The notes under the pieces were generated by a model. That model was not told where the DNA came from, made no database searches, and worked only from the letters and a program-made list of their open reading frames with translations. This document shows positions 40,314-48,975 of a stretch of 64,000 bases of DNA, in pieces. This DNA is from Bradyrhizobium sp. AZCC 1693. GTDB taxonomy: Bacteria > Pseudomonadota > Alphaproteobacteria > Rhizobiales > Xanthobacteraceae. The first letter of the stretch is position 1. Every line of letters begins with the position of its first letter. Location of the stretch: the NCBI RefSeq assembly GCF_036924745.1, contig NZ_JAZHSD010000001.1, forward strand, positions 6,695,001 through 6,759,000, in the 5' to 3' direction. The position numbers were made by a program, and so were the translations under genes.

Positions 40314-42101
40314 CTATCCACGCACAGGCTTCAGCTTTGCCATCTGCGCCACCGTGGCGCGCAGCTCCTCGGCGTTGAAGGAGGGAAACGAACAGATGCG
40401 GTTGCTGCAGGCGAATGCCGCGGGTTCGCCGAGGTCGGGATATTCGACGTCGGGGTTGGGTAATTTGCCCTCGCGCAGATCCAGCCACTCCAGCCGCTTG
40501 TAGCGGGCCGGCAGCGCACGGGCCAGGGCATGAAGGTTTTTCGCGCGGGCGTCGTCCTTGTGTCCGACGATTGTCATGTGGGTGGGCTCGACCGCGAGCT
40601 CTTCGTCGGCGAGCAAAATGCCGGGCAGCGGGCGCATCATCCCGGCCGAGGCGCTGGCGAGATAGCGCATCGCGTGCGCGGCCTGCTCGCGATAGCCTTC
40701 GTTGCCGAAGTAGCGGTTGAGCAGGTTCATGAATCTTGCGACCTGCACCTGGTCGTCGATCAGCTTGGCGGGTTTTGCGAGCACGCCGGTCTTGCCTTCG
40801 GCGGTCTTCGAGGTCGCGAAGCCGCCGGCCTCATCGCGGAAGGTCGCGACGAAATCGCCGGCCTTGGCGGCTGCCGTGAGCCAGTCGCGATTTCCGGTGG
40901 CGGCATAGAGATCGAGGAAGGCCTGGCCCATCGCGAGCGTATCGCCGAGAAATGGCCCGCCGCGATCCTTCTCGCCGTGACGGAAACCGCCATCCGGCAG
41001 CGCGCGGTTGTCGATCACCCATTTCGCCGCGCGTTCGGCGATCGCCAGCGCCTTGGGATCGTTGGTGACGTTGTAGTAGGCGGCAAGTCCTGAAATGGCC
41101 CAGCCATTTTCGCGCGCGTATAAATTCTTGTCGATGCGCGGCATGCCCAGTTTGCGGCGCTCGCTGTCCGATAGCGCGTAGTATTTGTGCCCGTCGGTAT
41201 CGTGGTTGAGATCGGCGTCCTGGCTGACATGGAACGCACCGTCAGGGCTGGTCAGAAATTCCGCGAGATAGCGTTCGATGTTGCGCGCGGCGGCAAGATA
41301 TTTCGGATCCTTCCACAGCGCGTAGGCCTGGCTGTACTGCCGGAGATATTGCGCCTGAAACGACATGATCTTTTCGAAATGCGCATGGGTCCAGGAGCCC
41401 GCTTCGGAATACTGGTACACGCCGCCCCAGACCGGATCGATCAACGCAATGGCGGCATCCAAGGTCTGCCGGGCGCGCTTGATCGCGGTGGCGTCGCCGG
41501 CTTCGGCGCGGGTGATCGCCAGATCCATGCTGTCGGCGTCGATGTATTTCTGGTTCTCGCCCCAGCCGCCGAGTTTTTCCTCGTAGGATTCGTCGACATT
41601 CTTGGTCAACGCGGCGCGCTGTTCTTTGTCGAGGAAGGCGGAGGTCGACGGCTTCACCTCGAAGGCTTCGCCGACCGACGGTCCGGGCGACGGATCGTCG
41701 ATGATGGCTTTCAGCAGCGCCTGCATCCGCTCCGGCTCGATATATCCCCTGATCTTGGCGATCTCGGTGCCGTCGGGGCCGAACACGATGGTCGCCGGCC
41801 AGCCCCAGTCGCCGTAGCGGCTCGACAGATCGGGGTTGGCGTCCTGATCGACCCGCACCGGCAGATATTTCGCGGCCAGCAATTCCCTGACTTCGGGATT
41901 GGCGTAGGTCGTCTTCTCCATGACATGGCACCAGTGGCACCACACCGCCTCGAGATCGAGAATGACGAAGCGCTGCTCGGCCTGCGCGCGGGTGAACAGG
42001 TCGTCGCTCCATTCACTCCATCTGGGTCCGTCCGAAGCGAACGACGGAGACACGGCAAATGCGGCGAGGGCGACGAAGTCGGCAAGGCGGACGAGTTTCA
42101 T
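40314..42101 (-). CDS. Secreted DUF255 / thioredoxin-domain protein (SSP411/YyaL-like)
   Basis: A 595-residue protein. It starts with a signal peptide (VRLADFVALAAFAVSPSFA) and a thioredoxin-like domain with the redox motif AVWCHWCHVMEKTTY and the cis-Pro loop GWPATIVFGPDG, then an alpha/alpha six-hairpin-like domain of about 400 residues (for example YALSDSERRKLGMPRIDKN, GGPFLGDTLAMGQAFLDLY). Most DUF255 proteins are cytoplasmic, so the signal peptide is notable. It follows doxX by about 90 bases on the same strand and precedes the precursor genes. A periplasmic thiol-redox role is inferred; ATG 42101 is chosen to keep the signal peptide. Confidence 0.85.
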   Translation of the reverse strand: MKLVRLADFVALAAFAVSPSFASDGPRWSEWSDDLFTRAQAEQRFVILDLEAVWCHWCHVMEKTTYANPEVRELLAAKYLPVRVDQDANPDLSSRYGDWGWPATIVFGPDGTEIAKIRGYIEPERMQALLKAIIDDPSPGPSVGEAFEVKPSTSAFLDKEQRAALTKNVDESYEEKLGGWGENQKYIDADSMDLAITRAEAGDATAIKRARQTLDAAIALIDPVWGGVYQYSEAGSWTHAHFEKIMSFQAQYLRQYSQAYALWKDPKYLAAARNIERYLAEFLTSPDGAFHVSQDADLNHDTDGHKYYALSDSERRKLGMPRIDKNLYARENGWAISGLAAYYNVTNDPKALAIAERAAKWVIDNRALPDGGFRHGEKDRGGPFLGDTLAMGQAFLDLYAATGNRDWLTAAAKAGDFVATFRDEAGGFATSKTAEGKTGVLAKPAKLIDDQVQVARFMNLLNRYFGNEGYREQAAHAMRYLASASAGMMRPLPGILLADEELAVEPTHMTIVGHKDDARAKNLHALARALPARYKRLEWLDLREGKLPNPDVEYPDLGEPAAFACSNRICSFPSFNAEELRATVAQMAKLKPVRG

Positions 42102-42190
42102 GGCGGCTCCCGGAAACGCTGGCGTTTCGCCAGCTACGCGGCAGGCGAAATCCGGGCTCAGCTTTTCGGCGCTGTCACAGGATTGTGAGA

Positions 42191-42655
42191 TCAGGTCGAT
42201 TTCTCGCTGTGGCCGGCCGCATTCACCAGCAGCCGGTCCAGTGACGCCGCGCCGGGACCGCAGATCGCCAACCACATGAAGCCGGCGAAGTAGGCCGCCT
42301 CCTCGAAGCCGAGCAGCGTCTCCAGCGAATCGACGTCGCCCCATTTCGCCGACCTGATGGCGACCACCATGACCACCGCCAGCATCGCGGCCGGGATTCG
42401 CGTGAACAGGCCGAGGATCAGCATCGCACCGCCGAAAAATTCGACGCCCGACACAAAAGGAGTAAGTATTTTGGGAAGCGGAATGCCCCAACTGATAAAG
42501 TTTTCGGTCACCTGCGCCAGATTATTGAGCTTGCCCCAGCCGGTCAGCATGAAGGTGTAACCGACGATGAGCCGCATGATCAGGGGGCCGACCCAGGAAA
42601 AATGCGACGCGATCTGCGCAGGCAGCAGGATGAGCAGATGGACGATGAAATACAT
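42191..42655 (-). CDS. DoxX family membrane protein (HvfD/BufD-like)
   Basis: A 154-residue inner-membrane protein with four helices and the DoxX motifs LIMRLIVGYTFMLTGWGKL and SGVEFFGGAMLILGLFTRIPA. DoxX proteins are the usual fourth component of Hvf/Buf bufferin operons, so its presence two genes upstream of the precursors supports the assignment. The frame is open far upstream (to 43141), but ATG 42655 gives the family N-terminus. It is preceded by a GTAACA-N16-CGAA promoter-like element. Confidence 0.85.
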   Translation of the reverse strand: MYFIVHLLILLPAQIASHFSWVGPLIMRLIVGYTFMLTGWGKLNNLAQVTENFISWGIPLPKILTPFVSGVEFFGGAMLILGLFTRIPAAMLAVVMVVAIRSAKWGDVDSLETLLGFEEAAYFAGFMWLAICGPGAASLDRLLVNAAGHSEKST

Positions 42656-42761
42656 GCGAACCCCCCTTTTATTGGCGATGCCGCGACCTGCGGCTTCTTT
42701 CAATCCAGTGCGCGCAAATAAGCCGCGGCCGCGATCGCGGCGATCTGGTCCTGAAAGCAAT

Positions 42762-42787
42762 TTCGCAATGGCCCGCCCCCTTGTTAC
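42762..42787 (-). promoter_or_regulatory. ECF-type promoter-like element upstream of the DoxX gene
   Basis: Minus strand: GTAACA, 16 bases, CGAA, about 107 bases before the doxX start and just past the ccdA stop. It has one mismatch in the first box relative to the precursor promoters, but its CGAA box equals the one recalled for Caulobacter SigF. Confidence 0.5.
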
Positions 42788-42792
42788 AGGGC

Positions 42793-43524
42793 CTAACCGA
42801 AATTTTGCAGTGCGGGGAAAGTCTCCAGCAGCCAGATGCTGATGCTGGTGACGGAGCCGGTCAGGAAGCCGATGCCGGTGATCACCATCAGGATGCCCAT
42901 GGCATGCTCGACCTTGCCGAGATGTCGCTTCATCCGCGCAAAGAGCGAGGAGAACTGTTCGATCATGAAGGCCGCCAGCAGGAACGGGATTCCGAGGCCT
43001 GCGGAATAGACTGCGAGCAGGCCAGCGCCCTTGGTGACCGTGGCCTCGGCCGCTGCGATCGACAGGATCGCCGCCAGAATGGGCCCGATGCAGGGCGTCC
43101 AGCCGAAGGCGAAGGCGAGCCCCATGGCATAGGCGCCCCACAGCCCGACCGGCTTCGGCATCGTCATCCGTCCCTCGCGCATCAACAGCCCGATCCGGGT
43201 CAGGCCGAGGAAATGCAGGCCCATGATAATGATGACGATGCCGGCCAGGATCGAGAGCTCGGCCGACCAGGCGCGGATCAGGCCGCCGATCAGGGAAGCG
43301 CTGGCGCCGAGCGCCACGAAGACGGTGGAAAAGCCGAGCACGAATATCACCGCCGATGCCATCACCGCCCGCTTGGAGGTCTGCGTCGTCTCCTCATTGG
43401 CGACATGCTCGATGGTCGCGCCGGTGAGATAGATCAGATAGGGCGGCACCAAAGGCAGCACGCAGGGGGACAGGAAGCTGACGAGACCGGCAATCAGGGC
43501 CGCCGGGATGGAAACATCGTGCAT
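42793..43524 (-). CDS. ccdA: CcdA / DsbD-type cytochrome c biogenesis thiol transporter
   Basis: A 243-residue inner-membrane protein with six helices that passes reducing power from cytoplasmic thioredoxin to periplasmic thiols. Both redox cysteines are visible in their motifs: FLSPCVLPLVPPYL in helix 1 and GWTPCIGPILAAIL in helix 4. The start is placed at ATG 43524 (MHDVSIPAAL); 43566 is an alternative. It is the first gene of the minus-strand run that continues through doxX, the DUF255 protein and the RiPP genes. Confidence 0.9.
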   Translation of the reverse strand: MHDVSIPAALIAGLVSFLSPCVLPLVPPYLIYLTGATIEHVANEETTQTSKRAVMASAVIFVLGFSTVFVALGASASLIGGLIRAWSAELSILAGIVIIIMGLHFLGLTRIGLLMREGRMTMPKPVGLWGAYAMGLAFAFGWTPCIGPILAAILSIAAAEATVTKGAGLLAVYSAGLGIPFLLAAFMIEQFSSLFARMKRHLGKVEHAMGILMVITGIGFLTGSVTSISIWLLETFPALQNFG

Positions 43525-43723
43525 TGCATGACCTTCGAGAATTGCCACAAGGCATAGCGCCGTCATGGCCTATACGGAACAGACAATCGATAAGTTTCGT
43601 CGTCATTACGGCTCAAGTTCGGTCACAGAGCCGTGTCCGGGACGCCGAAATGGCCTCGCCGCTGAAACAGACGCTGGTATGGTCGCGTAATGCCGGTAAC
43701 GGCCCCGCGACACAGGACCCCTC

Positions 43724-45763
43724 ATGCGCCTTGGCATCCGCACCGCCATTTCCGCCCTCGTGCTGACGTCCATCGTCGTCAGCGCCGTCGGCGTGCATCT
43801 GTTGTGGTGGCGCACCGCCCATCAGGTCAGCCAGACGCTCGCCAACACCATCAACGACCAGATCGTTTCGGCCGTGGGCGACGAATTGCAGTCGGTGACG
43901 ACGGAGGCGCGGTCGTCGATGATGGCGGTGCGAACGCTGCTGGCCGAAAAAGTGTTCGAGCCGCGCGACGCCGGGAAACGCGAAGTCGTTTTCCGGTCGC
44001 AATTGTTGTCGCAGCCGACCATCTCCTGGGTGGCGTTCGGATGGCCGGATGGATCGTTCTTTGCCGGGCACAAGGCCGGCGATGGCGTCATCGAAATGCT
44101 GGAGATCACCCCGGATCGCAAGCTGCGGACCAACCGCTACGAATTCGTCGGCAACGATCTTCAACTCAAGAACAGCTACGTCGAGGACACCAAATATTCT
44201 GTCACCGATCAGGAATGGTTTCGCACCGCCATCGAGACCAACGACGAACTCTGGGCAACCTTCACGACGCATCCCAAGGGCGAGCGGCTGGCGGCGGCGT
44301 TCGCGGCGCCGATCGATATCGACCAGAAGCCTGCCGGCGTCATCGCCATCATCATCGAACTGACGCGGGTATCGAATTTCCTGTCGCAGCTCACCGTTGG
44401 AAAATCGGCCGGCGCCTTCATCCTTGAACGCAACGGCAAGGTGGTCGCAGCCCCCGATCCGAACGCCAACGAAGCGGTGGCGTTGAAAACCGATCATCCG
44501 CTGTTTCCCATCGCGGTCGAAGCGATCCAGAACGCCAGCGCCTACGAACCAGGCGAAGGGCAGCCGTTCAATACAAAGGTGGTTCGCGACGGCAAGGCCT
44601 ATCAGGCGGTGCTGACGCCGATCTCGTTTCCGGGCTGGTCGCTGGTGACGGTGGTGCCGGAATCGGAATTTCTCGGGCCGGTGCAGATGACGATCCGTAA
44701 TTTGCTGGTCGGCCTTGCGGTTCTGATCGTTTTCGCCGGGCTATTATCGGCATGGCTGGCCCAGCGCCTGATCGCCGCGCCGCTGATCAAGGTGGTGAAC
44801 GAGATCAGGCATGTCGAGCGTTTTGACCTCGACAAGGTGCAGCGGCACCCGTCGCGGCTGACCGAGATCGGGAATCTCTCCGGCGCGATCGGTGACATGG
44901 CGCAGGGACTTGCCGCGTTCCGCAAATACATTCCGGCCGACCTGGTGAAGCGGCTGATCAGCGATGGCAACGGGGCGCGCCTCGGCGGTGCGATACGGCC
45001 GATGAGCGTGATGTTCATCGATCTCGCCGGCTTTACCGGGATGTCGGAGCGGCTCGGCGACCGCATCATTCCGCTGCTGTCGCGCTATTTCGACAGCGTC
45101 TCGGTGCAGATTCAAAACCAGAATGGCACCATCGACAAATTCATCGGCGATGCCGTGATGGCGTTCTGGGGCGCGCCGGCGCCCAACCCGGATCATGCCG
45201 TCGATTGCTGCCGGGCGGCCTTGGCATGCCGGCGCGCGGTGGAGGAGGCGGGCCTGGTCGATGACCACGGCGAGAGCGTCAAGATTCGCATCGGCATCAA
45301 TTCCGGCGACATGCTGGTCGGCAATATCGGGTCGGAAGTGCGGCTGAACTACACCGTGATCGGCGATGCCGTGAATATTGCGAGCCGGCTTGAGAGCACC
45401 AACAAGGCGTATGGTTCTACGATCATCATCGGCCCCGAAACGCGCCGGCTGGCGGGGAAAAGCATCGTGGTTCGCGAACTCGACCGGCTGGCGGTCTATG
45501 GCCGCGCGGGTGGATTGCAGATCTATGAATTGCTTGGAATGGCGGACGAGTTCGACGGGACGCTCGATTGGGTGACTTCCTATGAGGCCGGCCTGGCCGC
45601 CTGGCGCGCGCGTGATTTCAAGTCCGCGATCGCTGCGTTCGAGAACGTGCTGGAAATCCGTCATGATACCGCGTCGTCCGCGATGATCGAACGCTGCCGG
45701 CAGCAGCTCGAAAATCCCGCCGGCGACGAGTGGGACGGCACGACGGTCGCCCGGACCAAGTAG
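43724..45763 (+). CDS. Adenylate/guanylate cyclase with periplasmic dCache-like sensor
   Basis: A 679-residue inner-membrane class III nucleotidyl cyclase. It has an N-terminal helix (AISALVLTSIVVSAVGVHLL), a periplasmic sensing domain of about 300 residues, a second helix (LLVGLAVLIVFAGLLSAWLA), a HAMP-like linker and a C-terminal catalytic domain. Metal-binding Asp residues lie in MFIDLAGFTGMSE and FIGDAVMAFWG, and the transition-state Asn/Arg in GDAVNIASRLE. Ligand and nucleotide specificity are unknown. Confidence 0.9.
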   Translation: MRLGIRTAISALVLTSIVVSAVGVHLLWWRTAHQVSQTLANTINDQIVSAVGDELQSVTTEARSSMMAVRTLLAEKVFEPRDAGKREVVFRSQLLSQPTISWVAFGWPDGSFFAGHKAGDGVIEMLEITPDRKLRTNRYEFVGNDLQLKNSYVEDTKYSVTDQEWFRTAIETNDELWATFTTHPKGERLAAAFAAPIDIDQKPAGVIAIIIELTRVSNFLSQLTVGKSAGAFILERNGKVVAAPDPNANEAVALKTDHPLFPIAVEAIQNASAYEPGEGQPFNTKVVRDGKAYQAVLTPISFPGWSLVTVVPESEFLGPVQMTIRNLLVGLAVLIVFAGLLSAWLAQRLIAAPLIKVVNEIRHVERFDLDKVQRHPSRLTEIGNLSGAIGDMAQGLAAFRKYIPADLVKRLISDGNGARLGGAIRPMSVMFIDLAGFTGMSERLGDRIIPLLSRYFDSVSVQIQNQNGTIDKFIGDAVMAFWGAPAPNPDHAVDCCRAALACRRAVEEAGLVDDHGESVKIRIGINSGDMLVGNIGSEVRLNYTVIGDAVNIASRLESTNKAYGSTIIIGPETRRLAGKSIVVRELDRLAVYGRAGGLQIYELLGMADEFDGTLDWVTSYEAGLAAWRARDFKSAIAAFENVLEIRHDTASSAMIERCRQQLENPAGDEWDGTTVARTK

Positions 45764-45864
45764 ACCGACGCTGCCTGTCGCCTTGCGCGACGTGGCGGTT
45801 TGGCCATAGATGTACCCGCCGTGATGTTACACGCCTTGGCGATCGATAGGGAAGCTGCCCTGCG

Positions 45865-46854
45865 TTGAAAGTCCTGTTGACCCACACGCCGCAATCTCGC
45901 GCCCAGTATTATGGCGCGCGCAGCCTCGAGGGATTGCAAGCCATCGCGCAGGTGAAGCTGCATGAATCGAACGTTGCGCTCGACGCCACCGGCCTGATCG
46001 AGGCCGCAAACGATGTCGACATCATCGTGGCCGACCGCCTCACCGCCGGACCAGGCGAGATATTTCCGGCACTGCCGAAATTGCGCGCCTTCGTTCGCTG
46101 CGCGGTCGATATCCGCAACATCGACGTCGGCGCCGCATCGGCCACCGGCGTGCTGGTCACGCGGGCCGGGCCGGGATTCGTCCAGTCGGTCGCCGAACTG
46201 GCGCTCGGCTTCATGGTCGATCTGTCGCGCGGCGTGTCACGCGCCACGGCCGACTATCATTCGGAGCGCAAGCCCGAGATCATCATGGGCCGGCAACTGG
46301 CCGGCAGCCGTCTGGGCATCATCGGCTATGGCAGCATCGGCCGTTATCTGGCCCAGATCGCCATGGTGCTAGGCATGGAGGTTCTGATTGCCGATCCCTT
46401 TGCGACCGTCAGCGAACAGGGTCTTCAGCATGTGCCGCTCGACGATCTGCTTGTCCGATCCGACTTTGTCGTCTGTCTCGCTGTGGCCAACGAGCAAACC
46501 GAAAACCTGATCGGGCAGGCGGCGCTGGCGCGCATGCAGAGGCGTGCCTTCTTCATCAACCTGTCGCGCGGCAATCTCGTCGACGAGGCGGCGTTGTCAG
46601 CGGCGCTCCGCGAGAACCGCATCGCAGGCGCCGCGATGGATGTCGGCCGCGCACTGGACCAGATGCCATCGCCGGAGCTGGCGAAACTGCCGAACGTCAT
46701 CGCGACGCCGCATATCGGCGGCCTGACGCCGCCGGCGATCGAGAGCCAGTCGCTGCAAACGGTGCGGCAGGTGGAGGCCATTATCGCCGGCGAGGTGCCG
46801 GCGGGCGCGGTCAACGCCGAGTATTGGAAGCGCAATCGTCCAACGCGGCGGTGA
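45865..46854 (+). CDS. D-isomer specific 2-hydroxyacid dehydrogenase family protein
   Basis: A 329-residue NAD-dependent dehydrogenase. It has the catalytic-domain VADRLTAGPGEIFPALPKLR, the Rossmann motif LGIIGYGSIGRYLAQIA, RRAFFINLSRGNLVDEAAL with the NAD contacts, and the catalytic His in ATPHIGGLTPPAI. It resembles phosphoglycerate/glyoxylate reductases. The start codon appears to be TTG at 45865 (giving MKVLLTHTPQ): no nearby in-frame ATG or GTG preserves the N-terminal strand. The substrate is unknown. Confidence 0.88.
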   Translation: MKVLLTHTPQSRAQYYGARSLEGLQAIAQVKLHESNVALDATGLIEAANDVDIIVADRLTAGPGEIFPALPKLRAFVRCAVDIRNIDVGAASATGVLVTRAGPGFVQSVAELALGFMVDLSRGVSRATADYHSERKPEIIMGRQLAGSRLGIIGYGSIGRYLAQIAMVLGMEVLIADPFATVSEQGLQHVPLDDLLVRSDFVVCLAVANEQTENLIGQAALARMQRRAFFINLSRGNLVDEAALSAALRENRIAGAAMDVGRALDQMPSPELAKLPNVIATPHIGGLTPPAIESQSLQTVRQVEAIIAGEVPAGAVNAEYWKRNRPTRR

Positions 46855-46953
46855 CTATCGCGATCGCCTTGAGGCTGGCCACCGCTCCGTTGACCATTGC
46901 CGATTCACACCCCGCGTTGCGGCGGCCTGGTAGTGCCGAGATGGCGTGCACTG

Positions 46954-48936
46954 TTATGGCGCTTCAAGGTCGCCGTATCCCGTTTCCTCCGGCGGGTTGG
47001 TCGTATTTATCGGTGTCGGAATCGCCGACCCAACATATCGTGCCAGTTGTGGTGCCGCGACGCTGGTGCCGACGAGACGAAAAATACCGCCGCTTCGGTT
47101 GCCGCCGGCGGCGATGCCCTGGAGCGCATGCGACTCGTCACAGGGAAGGGCGAAGTCAGGACCGATGCGAGAACCGCCGCGCGCCGGGCCCGCCGATGCA
47201 TAGGAGGACTTGCGTTCATCTGAAAGAATGTAGCCGCCGGCAACGTGCACGCTGGCGTCGTCGGCCGTGGCAATCCCGTTGAGGGTGCCTTGGCTCGCGA
47301 TCAGCGACCCGGCCCTGTTGAACTTCCCTTGGTCGTATTCGCAGCCGGCCGCAGCCGACAGCGTTCGCTCCCACGTCGGATCGGAAAAACGTGAAAGCTT
47401 GGCGCCCGTACGCAAGTTCATGTTGGGATCGGTGCGTGCCACATAGGCATGAACTTCCGCGCGCTGGGGGATGTTGCTGACTTCGATCGTCCAGTCTCCG
47501 TGTTCGACAACCAAACCGTCGGTCGCGATGGTCGGCTCCACGTGAAGCCGCCACATCGTATTGTCGGTACCCCATGGGATCGGTACATCCACTCCGGCAG
47601 GGGGCAAAACAGCGGGAGGCGGCGTGACAGGTGCGGTCGGCATGTATTTTTTCCCGCTCGGTGATGTCAGGGTGACGATGACCGGGCCAGCGTCGTATTT
47701 TTTCATCCATACTTCGACGAAGCACAGGGTGGTATTGTCGGGAGGGAGGCGCCATGTCCATGCGATGCAGTCAGGCTGGCCACTGCTCCTGCAGACATGG
47801 ACGTGCCCGTCGGTCAGAAAAGCATTGCCGGCAGCGAGCACGATGTCGAGCTTCGGCTGTCCCGCGGAGTACTGCGCAACAAGGTCTTTCAACGCGTCCT
47901 CCAGTTCCGCCGTGCCATCGTGCGGTCCGGTCGTCGGCCCGTAACTGAGGTTGATGATTACCCTCGTCGTTTTGCTCGGGTCGACAAAGGACATGATGTA
48001 GTAAACGGCATCCACCACATACGACTTGAGCCAGACGCCCGTCGCATCGCGCAGGCAGTTCTCTGCAAACTGCACGAACACCACGTCGGCGCCGGAGGCG
48101 TCGTCGGTGCCCGGCCGCCAACTCGGCGGACCGCGGCGGCCGATACGTGACGACAACGGGATGCTCCCTGCGAACACATCCATCACATGCGCGCCATGGG
48201 ACGCCCGATACTTGAGGCTTTTGAATTCCGCCTCCGCGTAACAGCCTTCCTCGTCTATGATACCTGTATTCGTCGAGTGCAACGTGATCCAGTCGTTAAG
48301 CCCGATAATCCGCGAAGCAGCGGTCGGCGATTGGGTGTCGCGCAGGAACTCAAGGCCATACTTGAAGTCGATCAAGCGCTCGCCAAACTCGGTGTTGCCG
48401 TCCACCGGGATCGGATCTCTGCCCGGGTCCTGGTCTTGGTCCCAGATGCCGCGCACCCGGGTGCTGACCCCGGTGCTTGAAATAGTTTTAAGGAAATGCG
48501 CGGCGGCGAATGGGCAACCGTCGTCGATCACGCCGATCAGAAGATCCGTGGGCGGATCGGCGCTTGCCGTACGATCGCGCAGAATGATCCTCTCGGGTGA
48601 TATTTCGACGTTTGGCATTACCGGCAGCGATAGTTCGACTCTGGAAACATAATTGTTCCATTGGGGGTACGTTGGCTGCCCGATCGCCGCCTTGGATCCG
48701 CGCATGGTGGCGTAACGTGAGTTCCGATCGGTCGGACCGAACTCGATACCTGGCTTATCGTCATGTCTGTCATCAGCCATTTCCCGCGCGAACGCCGCCG
48801 CCTTCTTGGCGTCCTTGAATTCCACGAGCAGGAACAGCTTGAAGCTCTTATTGTCGAAGGACGCGAAGTTCTTGAAATCCGTCGAGATCGCGTACCGCAG
48901 GTACGGACCAAAGCAGCCCGGCAATTGCTCGGCCAT
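46954..48936 (-). CDS. S8 family (subtilisin-like) serine peptidase
   Basis: A 660-residue predicted cytoplasmic protease with no signal peptide. The catalytic triad is visible: Asp in LLIGVIDDGCPFA (residue 138 or 139), His in ASHGAHVMDVFAG (about 247) and Ser in GTSVAAPQLAR (about 625). Residues 1-120 form an unassigned N-terminal domain, and a beta-rich insert lies before the Ser. It is 39 bases downstream of the PAP2-like gene, so the two are probably co-transcribed. Base composition is lower in GC than the flanking core genes. Confidence 0.88.
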   Translation of the reverse strand: MAEQLPGCFGPYLRYAISTDFKNFASFDNKSFKLFLLVEFKDAKKAAAFAREMADDRHDDKPGIEFGPTDRNSRYATMRGSKAAIGQPTYPQWNNYVSRVELSLPVMPNVEISPERIILRDRTASADPPTDLLIGVIDDGCPFAAAHFLKTISSTGVSTRVRGIWDQDQDPGRDPIPVDGNTEFGERLIDFKYGLEFLRDTQSPTAASRIIGLNDWITLHSTNTGIIDEEGCYAEAEFKSLKYRASHGAHVMDVFAGSIPLSSRIGRRGPPSWRPGTDDASGADVVFVQFAENCLRDATGVWLKSYVVDAVYYIMSFVDPSKTTRVIINLSYGPTTGPHDGTAELEDALKDLVAQYSAGQPKLDIVLAAGNAFLTDGHVHVCRSSGQPDCIAWTWRLPPDNTTLCFVEVWMKKYDAGPVIVTLTSPSGKKYMPTAPVTPPPAVLPPAGVDVPIPWGTDNTMWRLHVEPTIATDGLVVEHGDWTIEVSNIPQRAEVHAYVARTDPNMNLRTGAKLSRFSDPTWERTLSAAAGCEYDQGKFNRAGSLIASQGTLNGIATADDASVHVAGGYILSDERKSSYASAGPARGGSRIGPDFALPCDESHALQGIAAGGNRSGGIFRLVGTSVAAPQLARYVGSAIPTPINTTNPPEETGYGDLEAP

Positions 48937-48975
48937 GGGAAGTCCTCCGCTTCGGATTGCACCACGAGGTTCGGC

